A stretch of 11,285 bases of DNA from an uncultured Caryophanales bacterium (lineage in GTDB: Bacteria > Bacillota_I > Bacilli_A > Acholeplasmatales > Anaeroplasmataceae). The stretch covers positions 1-11,285 of the forward strand of contig CAKZZJ010000101.1 of the NCBI GenBank assembly GCA_937885165.1. The letters run 5' to 3'. Shown here piece after piece: positions 1-8,779 of the stretch (positions are counted from its first letter, which is position 1; each line of letters opens with the position of its first letter). The position numbers were made by a program, and so were the translations under genes. Below the pieces are notes generated by a model, which ran no database searches, was not told the DNA's origin, and worked only from the letters and a program-made list of their open reading frames with translations.

Positions 1-1
1 A

Positions 2-388
2 GTTACTAAACCAGAAGATCCAACAAAAGAAGGATATACATTTGATGGTTGGTTTAATGGGAATGCAACCACTTCCTTTGATTTTGATACTCTAGTTACA
101 TCTGATTTAACTCTTACAGCTCACTGGAATCAAAATACAACACCTACACCAGTAGTAGAAAATGTTGTTATCAATTTATATGTATTAGATTTTGATGAAG
201 AAACAAATTCATATAAAGCTGGTGAAAAATTAGATGAGATAACTATAGAAAAAGATTCAGAAGTATCTATTGTAGCGCCAACTAAAGAAGGATACACATT
301 CTTTGCTTGGTTTGATATGAATCAAAGATATCATGATTCAACATTTACTGCTACTGAAGATATAGATTTATATGGTTATTACGCAAAA
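2..388 (+). repeat. B-repeat units 1 (partial) and 2
   Basis: Unit 1 (2-127) starts inside the repeat and shows PTKEGYTFDGWF, FDF and LTAHW. A short Thr/Pro linker (NTTPTP) follows. Unit 2 (164-388) has PTKEGYTFFAWF and ends YGYYAK. Confidence 0.75.
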
Positions 389-3300
389 GACACATATACT
401 TTAGTAGATGCTACAACTGATGGATTTAGTTCTGATCTTACGGTATCTAATGGTTCTATAACATTTGGCAATAGTATATCATTTACTGATAATGGTCCTA
501 CAAAATATGTTATGGTAGTTGTGCCATTTAAATCAAAAGTTACATTTAAATTTGATTTAAGCATCAATACTACTGATGAAACTAAGAGTGCTCAATTACT
601 AATAGCTTCTTATTCAGGAAATGGTGATTTAGAACAAAAATTATCTGATAGCCTTACTTCATCTAATAAATCAATTACTGAAGGTACATTAGAATTTGAA
701 GTAGATGATTACATGGTATTCTACATAGGTAGAAAAGGTGGTACTGGTTTAACATTATCTAATTTAAGCGTTAATATTGAATTTAGTGATGTTAATGTCA
801 TCGAATTAAAAGAAGATGATGAATATGAACCAATATTCGCATTTGAAGGTCAGAAACTTGGTGAAGTATTATCATCAATTGAAGAAGATGATAAAGTTTA
901 TACATATAAAACATTAGATGGAAATGATGTAGATTTAGAAGAAGTAGTTACAAAGCATTTGGTTATTGAAGTAACTACAAAAGATAAATTATATAAAGTT
1001 ATTTATAAAGATGGAGATGAAGTCTTAGATACTGATGAAGAATTTAATGCATTCTCATTACTTCCTACTCCTACAAAAGAAGGTTATGATTTCATCTATT
1101 GGTATATCTTAGATGAAGATAATAATAAACTTTCATTAGAAAATGCTTCAGATGTTATTGGCATTATGGAAAATGATGCAGTAACAATTTATGCATATTT
1201 TGCAGAAACTATTACAATTTCATTTAAGATTCATGAAGATGATGGAGATGCATATTTTGTAATATATACTAATACAGAATATGGTATAACAGAAGAAGCA
1301 CTTGATGATTATACCGAACCTGATGAAGAAATTATCGGTGAAGGATATGTATTTAATGGCTGGATTATAAGTACTGATATCGTAGTTGAAGATATAAGTG
1401 TTATACCAGCTATAACAAAGACATATTATGCATCTATTTCAAGAAAAGTAATTATTGTTAAAGTTAATGCAAATGAAGGTTCTTGGGATGATACAGATGA
1501 ACTTGAATTTGAAGTTGATTATGGTGATGCTTTTGAAGCATCTAGCATAACTACAAATCCAGAAAGACAAGGCTATACATTTGTTGGTTATAGTGATGAA
1601 AAAGATGGTACTACAGAATATGACTTCAGTAATGAAGTAATAGAAGAATTAACACTATACGCCATATGGGAAAAAATAGAAGGTGTTGAATATACTGATG
1701 TCACATTAGATCTTGATGGTGGTATGGTAGATGAAAATACAGATAATGTAGTTAAGGAAAATGTAATGGTTGGTGGTACACTTGATTTATCAAATATTGT
1801 ACCAACAAAAGAAGGATTTACATTTGAAGGATGGTTTGTATTAGATACTGAATTCACTAATGAAACATTAGTAGTAAAAGATTTAGTTGTTAAAGCTAAA
1901 TGGTCTGTAAAAGTTCTTGAAGTTAAATTCTATGTTGATGATGAATTATTTGGTGATGCAGTAAGTGTTAATTATAATGATAAAGTATCTGCACCAACAA
2001 CAGAACCAACTAAGGCAGATTATATCTTTGATGGCTGGTATCTTATTGATTCAACTACAGCTTATGATTTTGATGTAGAAGTAAAAGAAGATTTAAATTT
2101 ATATGCAAAATTCATTTCATATTATGAAACGGGTATTTATGACACAATAACTTTAGCAAGCAAAAAAACTCAAAAATTAGATAATAGTAATTTTGTAACT
2201 ATTAGTGATGGAACAAGTAAAGATGACGTCGCAGTTACTTATTATGATTATCTTGGAAAAGAAAAGTCGGCTAATAAAGGTATCAGAATCAAAGAATCAA
2301 CAGCGACAGCTAACGTGTTTATAATTGATTTAACTAAGCATGTTGATAAAGTTGCATTAATCATTTGGGTGGCAAATCCAAATAGTAGTGAGACAAGACC
2401 GATGTTCTTATCTCAAGATTCATTTGACAAAACAAAGAATGTTATTAATTTAATTGGAACGTCTGCTAAATCATATAGGTTTGAAGTTGATGGCGGTCAC
2501 TTATACTATTTAGGGGCTGCAGGAAATAACATTGATTTTTATGCAGTAAGTATTGCTAAAGCTGTTAAATATACAGTAACTTATGATACAAATGGTCATG
2601 GTGAAGCACCAGAGGCATTAAGTAATGTATTAACATTACCAAGCGAACTTCCAACACTTACAACTACAAATCTAGTATTCAAGGGCTGGACTTTAAATGT
2701 ACAAACAAACATATTAGTTGTAGCTGGCTCAGCTATTTATAGTGATGTTACATTATATGCTGTATGGCAAGAGACAAAGGCAGTAACATTTGATGCTAAA
2801 AATGAAACTGAGGCCAATGTTGTTAGAGTAGAGGTTGGAAGTAAAGTTTCTGCTCCTGAATCAGATCCTAAGAAGAATGGATTCATTTTTGATGGCTGGT
2901 ATCTTTTAGAAGCAAGTGAAAAATATAATTTTGATGCTGCAGTAAATGAAGATATAACTCTTGAGGCTCATTGGATTGATGCATCAACTGTAACTTCTTT
3001 TGAAGTATTATTTGACACGCATGGTGGTAGCGAGGTTGAGTCAAAGACTGTCATTGAAGGAAATACAGTTGAAAAACCTAATAATCCTACAAAAGAAGGA
3101 TGTATGTTTGATGGTTGGTTTACAACAGCAGAACTTGAAACTGAATTCAATTTTGAAACAGAAATAATAGAAGATATCACACTACACGCTAAATGGAATA
3201 AATTAACATTTAAAGTATCATTCTATCAGGATGAAACAGCTACTATAGCGTTATCTACACAAACAATTAATTATGCCGAAACAGCAGTTGCAGCAGCAGA

Positions 3301-6300
3301 TCCTGAAAAAGAAGGAAATTCATTCTTGGGTTGGTATGAAAAGAATGCGACTGATGAATTTGATTTCACAATGGAGATAAAAAAAGATGTTGATCTTTAT
3401 GCCCGTTGGCAAGCTGAAGTATATGTTATATCATTTTATAAAGAACAATCAGATACTGAGGCTTATGTAATGCAAGAAATTGTATATGGTGCAAAAGTTA
3501 GTGTTCCATCAACAAATCCAACAAAAGATGGATATAATTTCTTAGGTTGGTATCTTTCAGGATCAACAACTAAATTTGATTTTGCAAACACTAATATTAC
3601 TTCTGCATTGAACTTATATGCTGGCTGGAAAGAGATTACTGAATTTGTCAATACTACTGTCACATTCACTACTTCATCAGTTCCTTCATCAACCAATGAG
3701 TCAGTAAGTGTTGGCGATTACATTATAGTTGCAAATGGAAGTTATAATTGGTCTTATGATACTTCATCTTTAAAGAAGTATTTAGATGTTGACGGAATAG
3801 AAAGAACTCCAACTATTAGACTAAGGAGTGGTGGAACCAATAGATATATTTATATTGATTTAACATCAGTAAACACTAATCTTGAGATATTGCTACAAAT
3901 ATATGCAATAACAAATTCATCTGGAAGTGCTAGGAATATAATAATTAAAGACGGAGACGGAGTAAATACATTATATACTTTAGTAGCTAAGGATAGTACA
4001 GCTAAACCTTCTGATAAAATTGAAGCATATTCATCTGACTCTCCACACCAAGTTTCATTATATGGTGGTTTAATATATAGATTGGAAACCTCAAATGCTA
4101 TAAACTTCTTTGCTTTTAATTTAATTAAGAATACTCCAAATACTGTTTCGTTTGATTTAGGATATGAAAACGCACCAGCAATTGCTTCACAGCAAGTTTC
4201 AATTGGTGAAAAGGCTACAAGACCTGAATCAGATCCAATTAGAGATGGATATGAATTTATTAATTGGTATAGCGGTAATGAAGTGTTTGATTTTGATAGT
4301 GTAGTTAGAAGTGATTTAGAATTGATTGCAGTGTGGGAAAAACTTATTTATACAATTTCTTATGAAGGTTTAACCGGTGCTGTCGTTAATGATAACCCAT
4401 CTGAATATGATGTAGAAACAAATACATTTACATTAAATAATCCTACTAAATATGGACACGATTTTATGGGGTGGACAGGAACTAGTATAGAAGATTCATC
4501 TAAAGAAGTGGTTATTGCAAAAGGTTCAACAGGTAATAGAACTTATACAGCTACATGGGAATTAGCAAATTATACGATTAAATTTGATAGCAATGGTGGA
4601 TCTGGAGAAATTGATGATATAAATGCAAATATAAACACCATAATTGAGTTGGAGAATGCATTTGAAGCGCCTGAAAATAAAAAATTTAGTGGATGGGGGT
4701 TCGCTGCAAATGATGAACCATTTGCAATTGAAATATCAACGTTGACAAGTCAAATGATTTCAAATGCAATAGATTATGAAATAACTTTATTTGCTATCTG
4801 GATTGATAATGATATAGTAACAATCACTTGGAATATAGATGGTAGTGAATCATATACAAATGTTAAAATAGGTGATACTCCGTCATATGATGGAACTCCA
4901 TCTAAAGATGCTAATCAACAATATGAATACGAATTTGCTGGGTGGTCTTTAACTGCTGATGGGGAAGTCCTTGAAAGCATTCCTGCAGCTGCATCTGGAG
5001 GTGCATGTTATTATGCAGTATTCACAAAAACATTAAAACAATATACAGTTACATTTGTTGCTAATGGTGGTGAATTTACAGATGATTCACTTGCATCTCA
5101 AACAGTTGGCTTTGGTAATGTTGTTGTGAACCCAGAGGTAACAAAAGAAGGATATAAGTTAGTTGGATGGTTTGAAAGTGAAGCAAATAATGCTTTTGAC
5201 TTTGCAATGGGAATAACACAAGGATATGAACTAACTGCAAGATGGGAGATTCTATCATATTACGATAATTTCTTGAAAGGTAGTCAAGATAATTCAACGC
5301 TCGTTTTGAATGAAGAATTCATTTCATCATTTAATGTTCCACTATTTAGAGAAAAAGATGAAAATGGAATTTATTATAGTGTTACTACAAAAGGCAGTGC
5401 CAATGCAGAAAATTATTCATATGAAATATCAAATAATAAAATGGCTCTTATAGACGTCGCATCTGGAGAAAGTAGCGACAACAATGGTTCTGTCAAAGCA
5501 CAAGTATATTTTGGCAATTATGAAAAAGCTGCTATAATAAGAGGCTATGTCGATGTTACTACATCAAATGGCGGTAGTGGGTGGACATTCTTACAAATTT
5601 TTGGAGATAGCAGTTCTCGTAGTGAAAACGAAGTGTTTGGTATTAGATGGGAAAACAACATTATTAATTACAGAATTAATGGTGGAAGTACTAATGCGCC
5701 AGTTCAGCAATATACGCCAACCAATGGAACAACTTTTGGTATATATTTTGAAGTAGATCAAGTTAATGATAAGGTTAGTGCATCTTTAATTAAAAATAAT
5801 GGTGATGGTACTCAAACAATAGTAAAAATCGCTGAAAATGTTGAAATAGATGGATTATCTAACGTTAAATATTTTTTATTTACCACTGCTGATAACGGAA
5901 ATAAAACATTAAGTTTTACAAATGTTGCGGTAAGTATTAGTGAAGTTCTTGTTTCATTTGATGCTAATGGAGGGAGTAATGTCTCTTCACAAGAACTACA
6001 TTTGAATGATAAGGTTACAAAACCAGTTGATCCTGCAAAAGAAGGATATAAAAATCCTGTATGGTATTTAGGAGAAGATCCATTTGATTTTGAAAATTAT
6101 GAAGTCGCTGGTTCAATTACTTTAAAAGCAGTTTATACACCAATTACTTATAATATAGTATTCGATGCAAATGCCGAATCATATACTGGTGAAATGACAA
6201 CTTTAGAGTGCGAATATGATGAAGAAGTTAAACTACCAAAAAATGCCTTTGAGAATGGAACTATGCATTTCTTGGGATGGGCTTTAACTGATAATGCCAT

Positions 6301-8779
6301 CGAGATAATATATTCTGATGAAGATGAAATATCAAATTTATCTTCTGAGCAAGGTGAAACTATTATTTTATATGCGGTTTGGAGCGAAGTAATGTTGCAT
6401 ACTGTATCATTCTATGATGGTAATCAAAAAGTGGCAGAAGTTCACGTAGAAGATGGGACGACTGTAGATGAAGCAAATTATTCAATCACAGGGTATGATA
6501 TTACATGGTATAAAGAGGCTGAGCTAGAAAATCAATGGAATTTTGAAACATACACTGTAATTGAGCAAATTGATTTGTTTGCAAAGAAAACAGCCATAAA
6601 CTATAGTATTACATATGTTCTTGATAATGATGCAGAAAATCCAAACCAAGCTGTTTCATCATACACAATTGAAGCTCAATATACATTTGAAAATGCAACT
6701 AAAGCTGATTATGTATTTATGGGGTGGTTTAAAAATAGAACTGGTGAAGGAACCAATGGAAGTCCTTATGTATTCAGCAACAAAATAGAAAAAACGCCTA
6801 ATGATACGAACATTGGTAATCTAACATTATATGCTAAATTTGCATATATGTACGAAACTACTACATTCTCTAATATAACTATTACTAATCCAAGTGATGA
6901 TTCAGTAAAAGAAATTCAAGTATCTGACTTTGTTTATTTGTGGGTCTCAAAGAGTAAAGGCGGATTACAAAGTGTTAACTATAATGCAGTAAATTATCTT
7001 GATAACAACTTTACAATTACTAAAGCATTTAGTACAGGAGGAGAGTCAAAAGCTGACACTGCAGGTGTTAAAATAGATTTGAGTAATATAACTTCAAATA
7101 TAACACTACAAATATACGCTACTTCAAACAACGGTAGTGATACAAGAAATGTATTCTTGAGTAAAAATTCAATAGATAAAACTAATAACCTATTAACAAA
7201 ATATGCAACAGGCAATTCTTCAACTATCACTTGCTTTGAAATTGTTATTGAATCAACTGATGCAGGTATTTATTATTTTGGCTCACAAAGTAGTAGTTTG
7301 TGGATAGGAGCTATAAATTTAAAGGAGGTAAAGTATTCAGTAACTTATGATTTGAATGGTGGAGCATATAATGAATCAACTACTAGCATCATTCAAAAAT
7401 ATTCTCCTAGTTCAACATTAACAAGTATTCCAGAACCAATTAAGTTAGGATATAATTTCAATGGGTGGAAGAAAGGAAATACCGAAAACACAATTTCACA
7501 AAGTAATATGGCAAGCGAAAGTGTTGTAGCAAATGTTACGTATACAGCCCAATGGGAAGCTATATCATATACTGTAGTATTTAACGCAAATGGAGGCACT
7601 GGTTCTATGAGTAATCAGTCAAGAGAATATGATGATGAAAAGGCATTATCAACTAATTCTTTTACAAAAGATGGATATACATTTGCCGGTTGGAATACAG
7701 AAGTTGATGGAACCGGTACAACTTATCAAAATGGGGCAGTAACCAATCTTACTTCTACTGATGGTGCGACAATTAATTTATACGCAAAATGGGTAGAAGA
7801 AGGTACTGCTTTAACGCATGATGTTAGCTTTAATTTGAATTATACAGATGCACCTGAATATAATCCTTCAGGTACATATACGGGATTAGAAGTAGGAGAA
7901 ACAATTACAAAACCAACAGATCCAACTAGAGATGGCTATGCATTTGGTGGATGGTACAAAGAACAAGGATTAACTAATGCGTGGGATTTTGAAAATGATA
8001 CGATTTTGACAGCTGATATTACACTTTATGCAAAGTGGTATGATACATATGAGGCAACAATAACAAACACATATGCTTTTTCAACAACACTTCCAGAAGT
8101 AAATAAAAATGGGGGGTCTGATACATGTACAGTCACGGATACTAGTACTAATTCTAGTTTGACAATTAATATAACTAATCATTATTCTACAAATAGTATT
8201 AAATACTCATCAAATAAATATATCAATGTAAAATCTACAAATCCGGATGAGTATATCGAAATTAGTTTCACTACGAACGGAAGCGGCAAATTAACAATTA
8301 CTGGATTGACAACACAAAGTGATAAAAAATATGTCACAATTAAGCTTTTAAAGAATAACATTGTACAGTCAACCGAAAGAATTGCTGTAAAAGGTGTAGA
8401 AAAAGAGTATTTATTAAGTGAATCGGATACTTATCAATTGAGATTTTATGGTGATTCAACACAAGAAAGTAATGTATCTTTTACTTCACTAACAATACAA
8501 GATAATAAAATTAAGCCTTCAACTGTAACTTCAATCTCAGCAACGTTTGATGAAGAAAATGCAGATTCAGGAACAATCAAAATTACATCTGTATCACTAA
8601 CACCAACATCAGGTAGTGCTTTTGCTATTACATCAGACTATTATGTATATATTGATGGTTCTAATACAGCATCAACAATTGATGGTGGAGTTATATCAGG
8701 ATTAACAAGTGGCGAACATACTGTTATTGTAAAATATGGTACATATACTATAAGGGAATATACTGTTAATGTTTCATAA
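2..8779 (+). CDS. Giant multi-domain B-repeat surface/secreted protein, 5'-truncated by the window edge
   Basis: The frame is open from base 2, upstream of the first internal ATG at 317, and the missing N-terminus lies outside the window. The visible part is 2925 residues ending in TAA. It carries about two dozen B-type repeats of roughly 65-85 residues. Typical units have a 'TVTFDxNGG' strand, 'PTKEGYTFDGWY', 'FDF' and a closing 'DxxLYAKW', matching the InlB B-repeat (Listeria-Bacteroides repeat) family. Non-repeat beta-rich domains interrupt them: A (residues 130-265), B1 (706-856), B2 (1212-1379), C (1751-1982), B3 (2282-2444), D1 (2680-2833) and an Ig-like tail (2834-2925). The protein is acidic, rich in Thr/Asn/Asp/Glu, and has only about five cysteines, which fits an extracellular Gram-positive protein. 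No catalytic motif, LPXTG signal or C-terminal membrane helix is visible. B-repeat proteins are often adhesins, but binding function here is inferred. Its 3' end appears exchangeable by inversion. Confidence 0.9.
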   Translation, partial: VTKPEDPTKEGYTFDGWFNGNATTSFDFDTLVTSDLTLTAHWNQNTTPTPVVENVVINLYVLDFDEETNSYKAGEKLDEITIEKDSEVSIVAPTKEGYTFFAWFDMNQRYHDSTFTATEDIDLYGYYAKDTYTLVDATTDGFSSDLTVSNGSITFGNSISFTDNGPTKYVMVVVPFKSKVTFKFDLSINTTDETKSAQLLIASYSGNGDLEQKLSDSLTSSNKSITEGTLEFEVDDYMVFYIGRKGGTGLTLSNLSVNIEFSDVNVIELKEDDEYEPIFAFEGQKLGEVLSSIEEDDKVYTYKTLDGNDVDLEEVVTKHLVIEVTTKDKLYKVIYKDGDEVLDTDEEFNAFSLLPTPTKEGYDFIYWYILDEDNNKLSLENASDVIGIMENDAVTIYAYFAETITISFKIHEDDGDAYFVIYTNTEYGITEEALDDYTEPDEEIIGEGYVFNGWIISTDIVVEDISVIPAITKTYYASISRKVIIVKVNANEGSWDDTDELEFEVDYGDAFEASSITTNPERQGYTFVGYSDEKDGTTEYDFSNEVIEELTLYAIWEKIEGVEYTDVTLDLDGGMVDENTDNVVKENVMVGGTLDLSNIVPTKEGFTFEGWFVLDTEFTNETLVVKDLVVKAKWSVKVLEVKFYVDDELFGDAVSVNYNDKVSAPTTEPTKADYIFDGWYLIDSTTAYDFDVEVKEDLNLYAKFISYYETGIYDTITLASKKTQKLDNSNFVTISDGTSKDDVAVTYYDYLGKEKSANKGIRIKESTATANVFIIDLTKHVDKVALIIWVANPNSSETRPMFLSQDSFDKTKNVINLIGTSAKSYRFEVDGGHLYYLGAAGNNIDFYAVSIAKAVKYTVTYDTNGHGEAPEALSNVLTLPSELPTLTTTNLVFKGWTLNVQTNILVVAGSAIYSDVTLYAVWQETKAVTFDAKNETEANVVRVEVGSKVSAPESDPKKNGFIFDGWYLLEASEKYNFDAAVNEDITLEAHWIDASTVTSFEVLFDTHGGSEVESKTVIEGNTVEKPNNPTKEGCMFDGWFTTAELETEFNFETEIIEDITLHAKWNKLTFKVSFYQDETATIALSTQTINYAETAVAAADPEKEGNSFLGWYEKNATDEFDFTMEIKKDVDLYARWQAEVYVISFYKEQSDTEAYVMQEIVYGAKVSVPSTNPTKDGYNFLGWYLSGSTTKFDFANTNITSALNLYAGWKEITEFVNTTVTFTTSSVPSSTNESVSVGDYIIVANGSYNWSYDTSSLKKYLDVDGIERTPTIRLRSGGTNRYIYIDLTSVNTNLEILLQIYAITNSSGSARNIIIKDGDGVNTLYTLVAKDSTAKPSDKIEAYSSDSPHQVSLYGGLIYRLETSNAINFFAFNLIKNTPNTVSFDLGYENAPAIASQQVSIGEKATRPESDPIRDGYEFINWYSGNEVFDFDSVVRSDLELIAVWEKLIYTISYEGLTGAVVNDNPSEYDVETNTFTLNNPTKYGHDFMGWTGTSIEDSSKEVVIAKGSTGNRTYTATWELANYTIKFDSNGGSGEIDDINANINTIIELENAFEAPENKKFSGWGFAANDEPFAIEISTLTSQMISNAIDYEITLFAIWIDNDIVTITWNIDGSESYTNVKIGDTPSYDGTPSKDANQQYEYEFAGWSLTADGEVLESIPAAASGGACYYAVFTKTLKQYTVTFVANGGEFTDDSLASQTVGFGNVVVNPEVTKEGYKLVGWFESEANNAFDFAMGITQGYELTARWEILSYYDNFLKGSQDNSTLVLNEEFISSFNVPLFREKDENGIYYSVTTKGSANAENYSYEISNNKMALIDVASGESSDNNGSVKAQVYFGNYEKAAIIRGYVDVTTSNGGSGWTFLQIFGDSSSRSENEVFGIRWENNIINYRINGGSTNAPVQQYTPTNGTTFGIYFEVDQVNDKVSASLIKNNGDGTQTIVKIAENVEIDGLSNVKYFLFTTADNGNKTLSFTNVAVSISEVLVSFDANGGSNVSSQELHLNDKVTKPVDPAKEGYKNPVWYLGEDPFDFENYEVAGSITLKAVYTPITYNIVFDANAESYTGEMTTLECEYDEEVKLPKNAFENGTMHFLGWALTDNAIEIIYSDEDEISNLSSEQGETIILYAVWSEVMLHTVSFYDGNQKVAEVHVEDGTTVDEANYSITGYDITWYKEAELENQWNFETYTVIEQIDLFAKKTAINYSITYVLDNDAENPNQAVSSYTIEAQYTFENATKADYVFMGWFKNRTGEGTNGSPYVFSNKIEKTPNDTNIGNLTLYAKFAYMYETTTFSNITITNPSDDSVKEIQVSDFVYLWVSKSKGGLQSVNYNAVNYLDNNFTITKAFSTGGESKADTAGVKIDLSNITSNITLQIYATSNNGSDTRNVFLSKNSIDKTNNLLTKYATGNSSTITCFEIVIESTDAGIYYFGSQSSSLWIGAINLKEVKYSVTYDLNGGAYNESTTSIIQKYSPSSTLTSIPEPIKLGYNFNGWKKGNTENTISQSNMASESVVANVTYTAQWEAISYTVVFNANGGTGSMSNQSREYDDEKALSTNSFTKDGYTFAGWNTEVDGTGTTYQNGAVTNLTSTDGATINLYAKWVEEGTALTHDVSFNLNYTDAPEYNPSGTYTGLEVGETITKPTDPTRDGYAFGGWYKEQGLTNAWDFENDTILTADITLYAKWYDTYEATITNTYAFSTTLPEVNKNGGSDTCTVTDTSTNSSLTINITNHYSTNSIKYSSNKYINVKSTNPDEYIEISFTTNGSGKLTITGLTTQSDKKYVTIKLLKNNIVQSTERIAVKGVEKEYLLSESDTYQLRFYGDSTQESNVSFTSLTIQDNKIKPSTVTSISATFDEENADSGTIKITSVSLTPTSGSAFAITSDYYVYIDGSNTASTIDGGVISGLTSGEHTVIVKYGTYTIREYTVNVS
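389..796 (+). other. Domain A: non-repeat beta-rich domain of the giant protein
   Basis: About 136 residues with alternating hydrophobic strands (for example KYVMVVVPFKSKVTFKFDL and a late DYMVFYIGRKGG) and no B-repeat signature. The layout, an inner 'KVTFKFDL' strand followed by a glycine-containing 'YIGR' strand, loosely resembles domains B1-B3. It could be a carbohydrate-binding-like beta-sandwich; this is inference from strand pattern only. A further 190 bp (797-985) encode an acidic linker-like stretch before unit 3. Confidence 0.45.
986..2116 (+). repeat. B-repeat units 3-7
   Basis: Five consecutive units at about 986-1207, 1208-1441, 1442-1675, 1676-1906 and 1907-2116. Units 3 and 4 are divergent (GYDFIYWY, GYVFNGW) and end without the usual AxW (AYF, YAS). 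Units 5-7 are more typical (GYTFVGY...LYAIW, GFTFEGWF...KAKW, DYIFDGWY...LYAKF). Confidence 0.7.
2117..2569 (+). repeat. Domain B, copy 1 (interspersed ~150-residue domain)
   Basis: About 151 residues with no B-repeat motif. Landmarks shared with copies 2 and 3 are a G-(I/V)-(R/K)-I strand, FIIDLTKHVDKVALIIW, TRPMFLSQDSFDKTKN, a GHLYYLG strand and a closing FYAVSIAKAVK. The strand order resembles the carbohydrate-binding-like domains attached to pectate lyases; that comparison is inference. Confidence 0.6.
2570..3634 (+). repeat. B-repeat units 8-12
   Basis: Five units at about 2570-2776, 2777-2989, 2990-3202, 3203-3418 and 3419-3634. Clear signatures include GFIFDGWY...LEAHW, GCMFDGWF...LHAKW, NSFLGWY...LYARW and GYNFLGWY...LYAGW. 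Confidence 0.75.
3635..4138 (+). repeat. Domain B, copy 2
   Basis: About 168 residues. Landmarks aligning with copies 1 and 3 are YIYIDLTSVNTNLEILLQIY, SARNIIIKDGDG, the strand GLIYRL and the closing FFAFNLIK. It is Ser/Thr-rich at the start and slightly longer than the other copies. Confidence 0.6.
4139..5251 (+). repeat. B-repeat units 13-17
   Basis: Five units at about 4139-4342, 4343-4564, 4565-4807, 4808-5032 and 5033-5251. Units 14-16 are longer and more divergent (GHDFMGW...YTATW, KKFSGWG...LFAIW, YEFAGWS...YYAVF). Unit 17 returns to the common form (EGYKLVGWF...LTARW). Confidence 0.7.
5252..5947 (+). other. Domain C: single large jelly-roll-like domain
   Basis: About 232 residues without B-repeat signature. 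It contains paired strands such as AAIIRGYVDV, WTFLQIFGD, EVFGIRWENN, INYRING and GTTFGIYFEVD, then KVSASLIKNN and a terminal LSFTNVAVSISEV. The size and strand-turn pattern resemble concanavalin-A-like / LamG or lyase-type jelly rolls, which commonly bind or cleave polysaccharide. I see no convincing catalytic residues, so the fold call is inference. Confidence 0.45.
5948..6844 (+). repeat. B-repeat units 18-21
   Basis: Units at about 5948-6142, 6143-6388, 6389-6595 and 6596-6844. Unit 20 is the most degenerate (GYDITWYKE...LFAKK). Unit 21 has a long insert before its LYAKF end. Confidence 0.7.
6845..7333 (+). repeat. Domain B, copy 3
   Basis: About 163 residues. GVKIDLSNITSNITLQIY, DTRNVFLSKNSIDKTNN, AGIYYFG and the closing AINLKEVK align with copy 1 (TRPMFLSQDSFDKTKN, HLYYLG, SIAKAVK) and copy 2. 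This is the best-matching pair (copies 1 and 3) by eye. Confidence 0.6.
7334..8038 (+). repeat. B-repeat units 22-24
   Basis: Units at about 7334-7561, 7562-7801 and 7802-8038. Unit 23 is a textbook example (FNANGGTGSM, GYTFAGWN, LYAKW). Unit 24 ends in TLYAKW, encoded by the 18-bp inverted-repeat site at 8021-8038. Confidence 0.8.
8021..8038 (+). repeat. Left inverted repeat, proposed recombination site inside the giant gene
   Basis: ACACTTTATGCAAAGTGG, encoding TLYAKW at the end of B-repeat 24. It is an exact 18-bp match to the reverse complement of 9591-9608, and identity stops on both sides. Bases 8022-8037 form a dyad, CACTTT and AAAGTG around an asymmetric ATGC centre. This suits a tyrosine or serine recombinase site; the recombination role is inferred. 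Confidence 0.65.
8039..8500 (+). other. Domain D1: currently expressed C-terminal domain of the giant protein
   Basis: About 154 residues starting right after the inverted repeat. Landmarks are NTYAFSTTLPEVNKNGG, SSNKY, NPDEYIEISF, KYVTIK, TYQLRFYG and VSFTSLTI. The same landmarks, in the same order, occur in the minus-strand cassette at 9123-9590, with roughly 40% amino-acid identity by eye. Binding function is unknown; a carbohydrate-binding-like beta-sandwich is plausible. Confidence 0.7.
8501..8776 (+). other. C-terminal Ig-like tail of the giant protein, present only in the current orientation
   Basis: About 92 residues with the pattern SVSLTPTSG...YYVYIDG...ISGLTSGEHTVIVKYG...YTVNVS, typical of a small Ig/X2-like beta-sandwich. 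It has no counterpart in the minus-strand cassette, so it would be lost on inversion. There is no sorting signal after it. Confidence 0.5.

Noticed and set aside
7321..7329. Perfect Shine-Dalgarno-like AAAGGAGGT inside the giant gene
   Set aside because: It encodes the KE(V) residues at the end of domain B3. The nearest following ATG is out of frame and about 17 bases away, and its frame stops after two codons, so an internal start is not supported.
379..7599. Several 60-90 codon open frames on the minus strand and one on the plus strand (5547-5756) within the giant gene
   Set aside because: They are shadows of the long coding frame with no RBS or protein-like features; repeated ones mirror the B-repeat sequence.
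2..8038. CRISPR-like array or DNA-level tandem repeat
   Set aside because: The periodicity is at protein level (B-repeats). DNA copies are diverged and unit lengths vary from about 65 to 85 codons.
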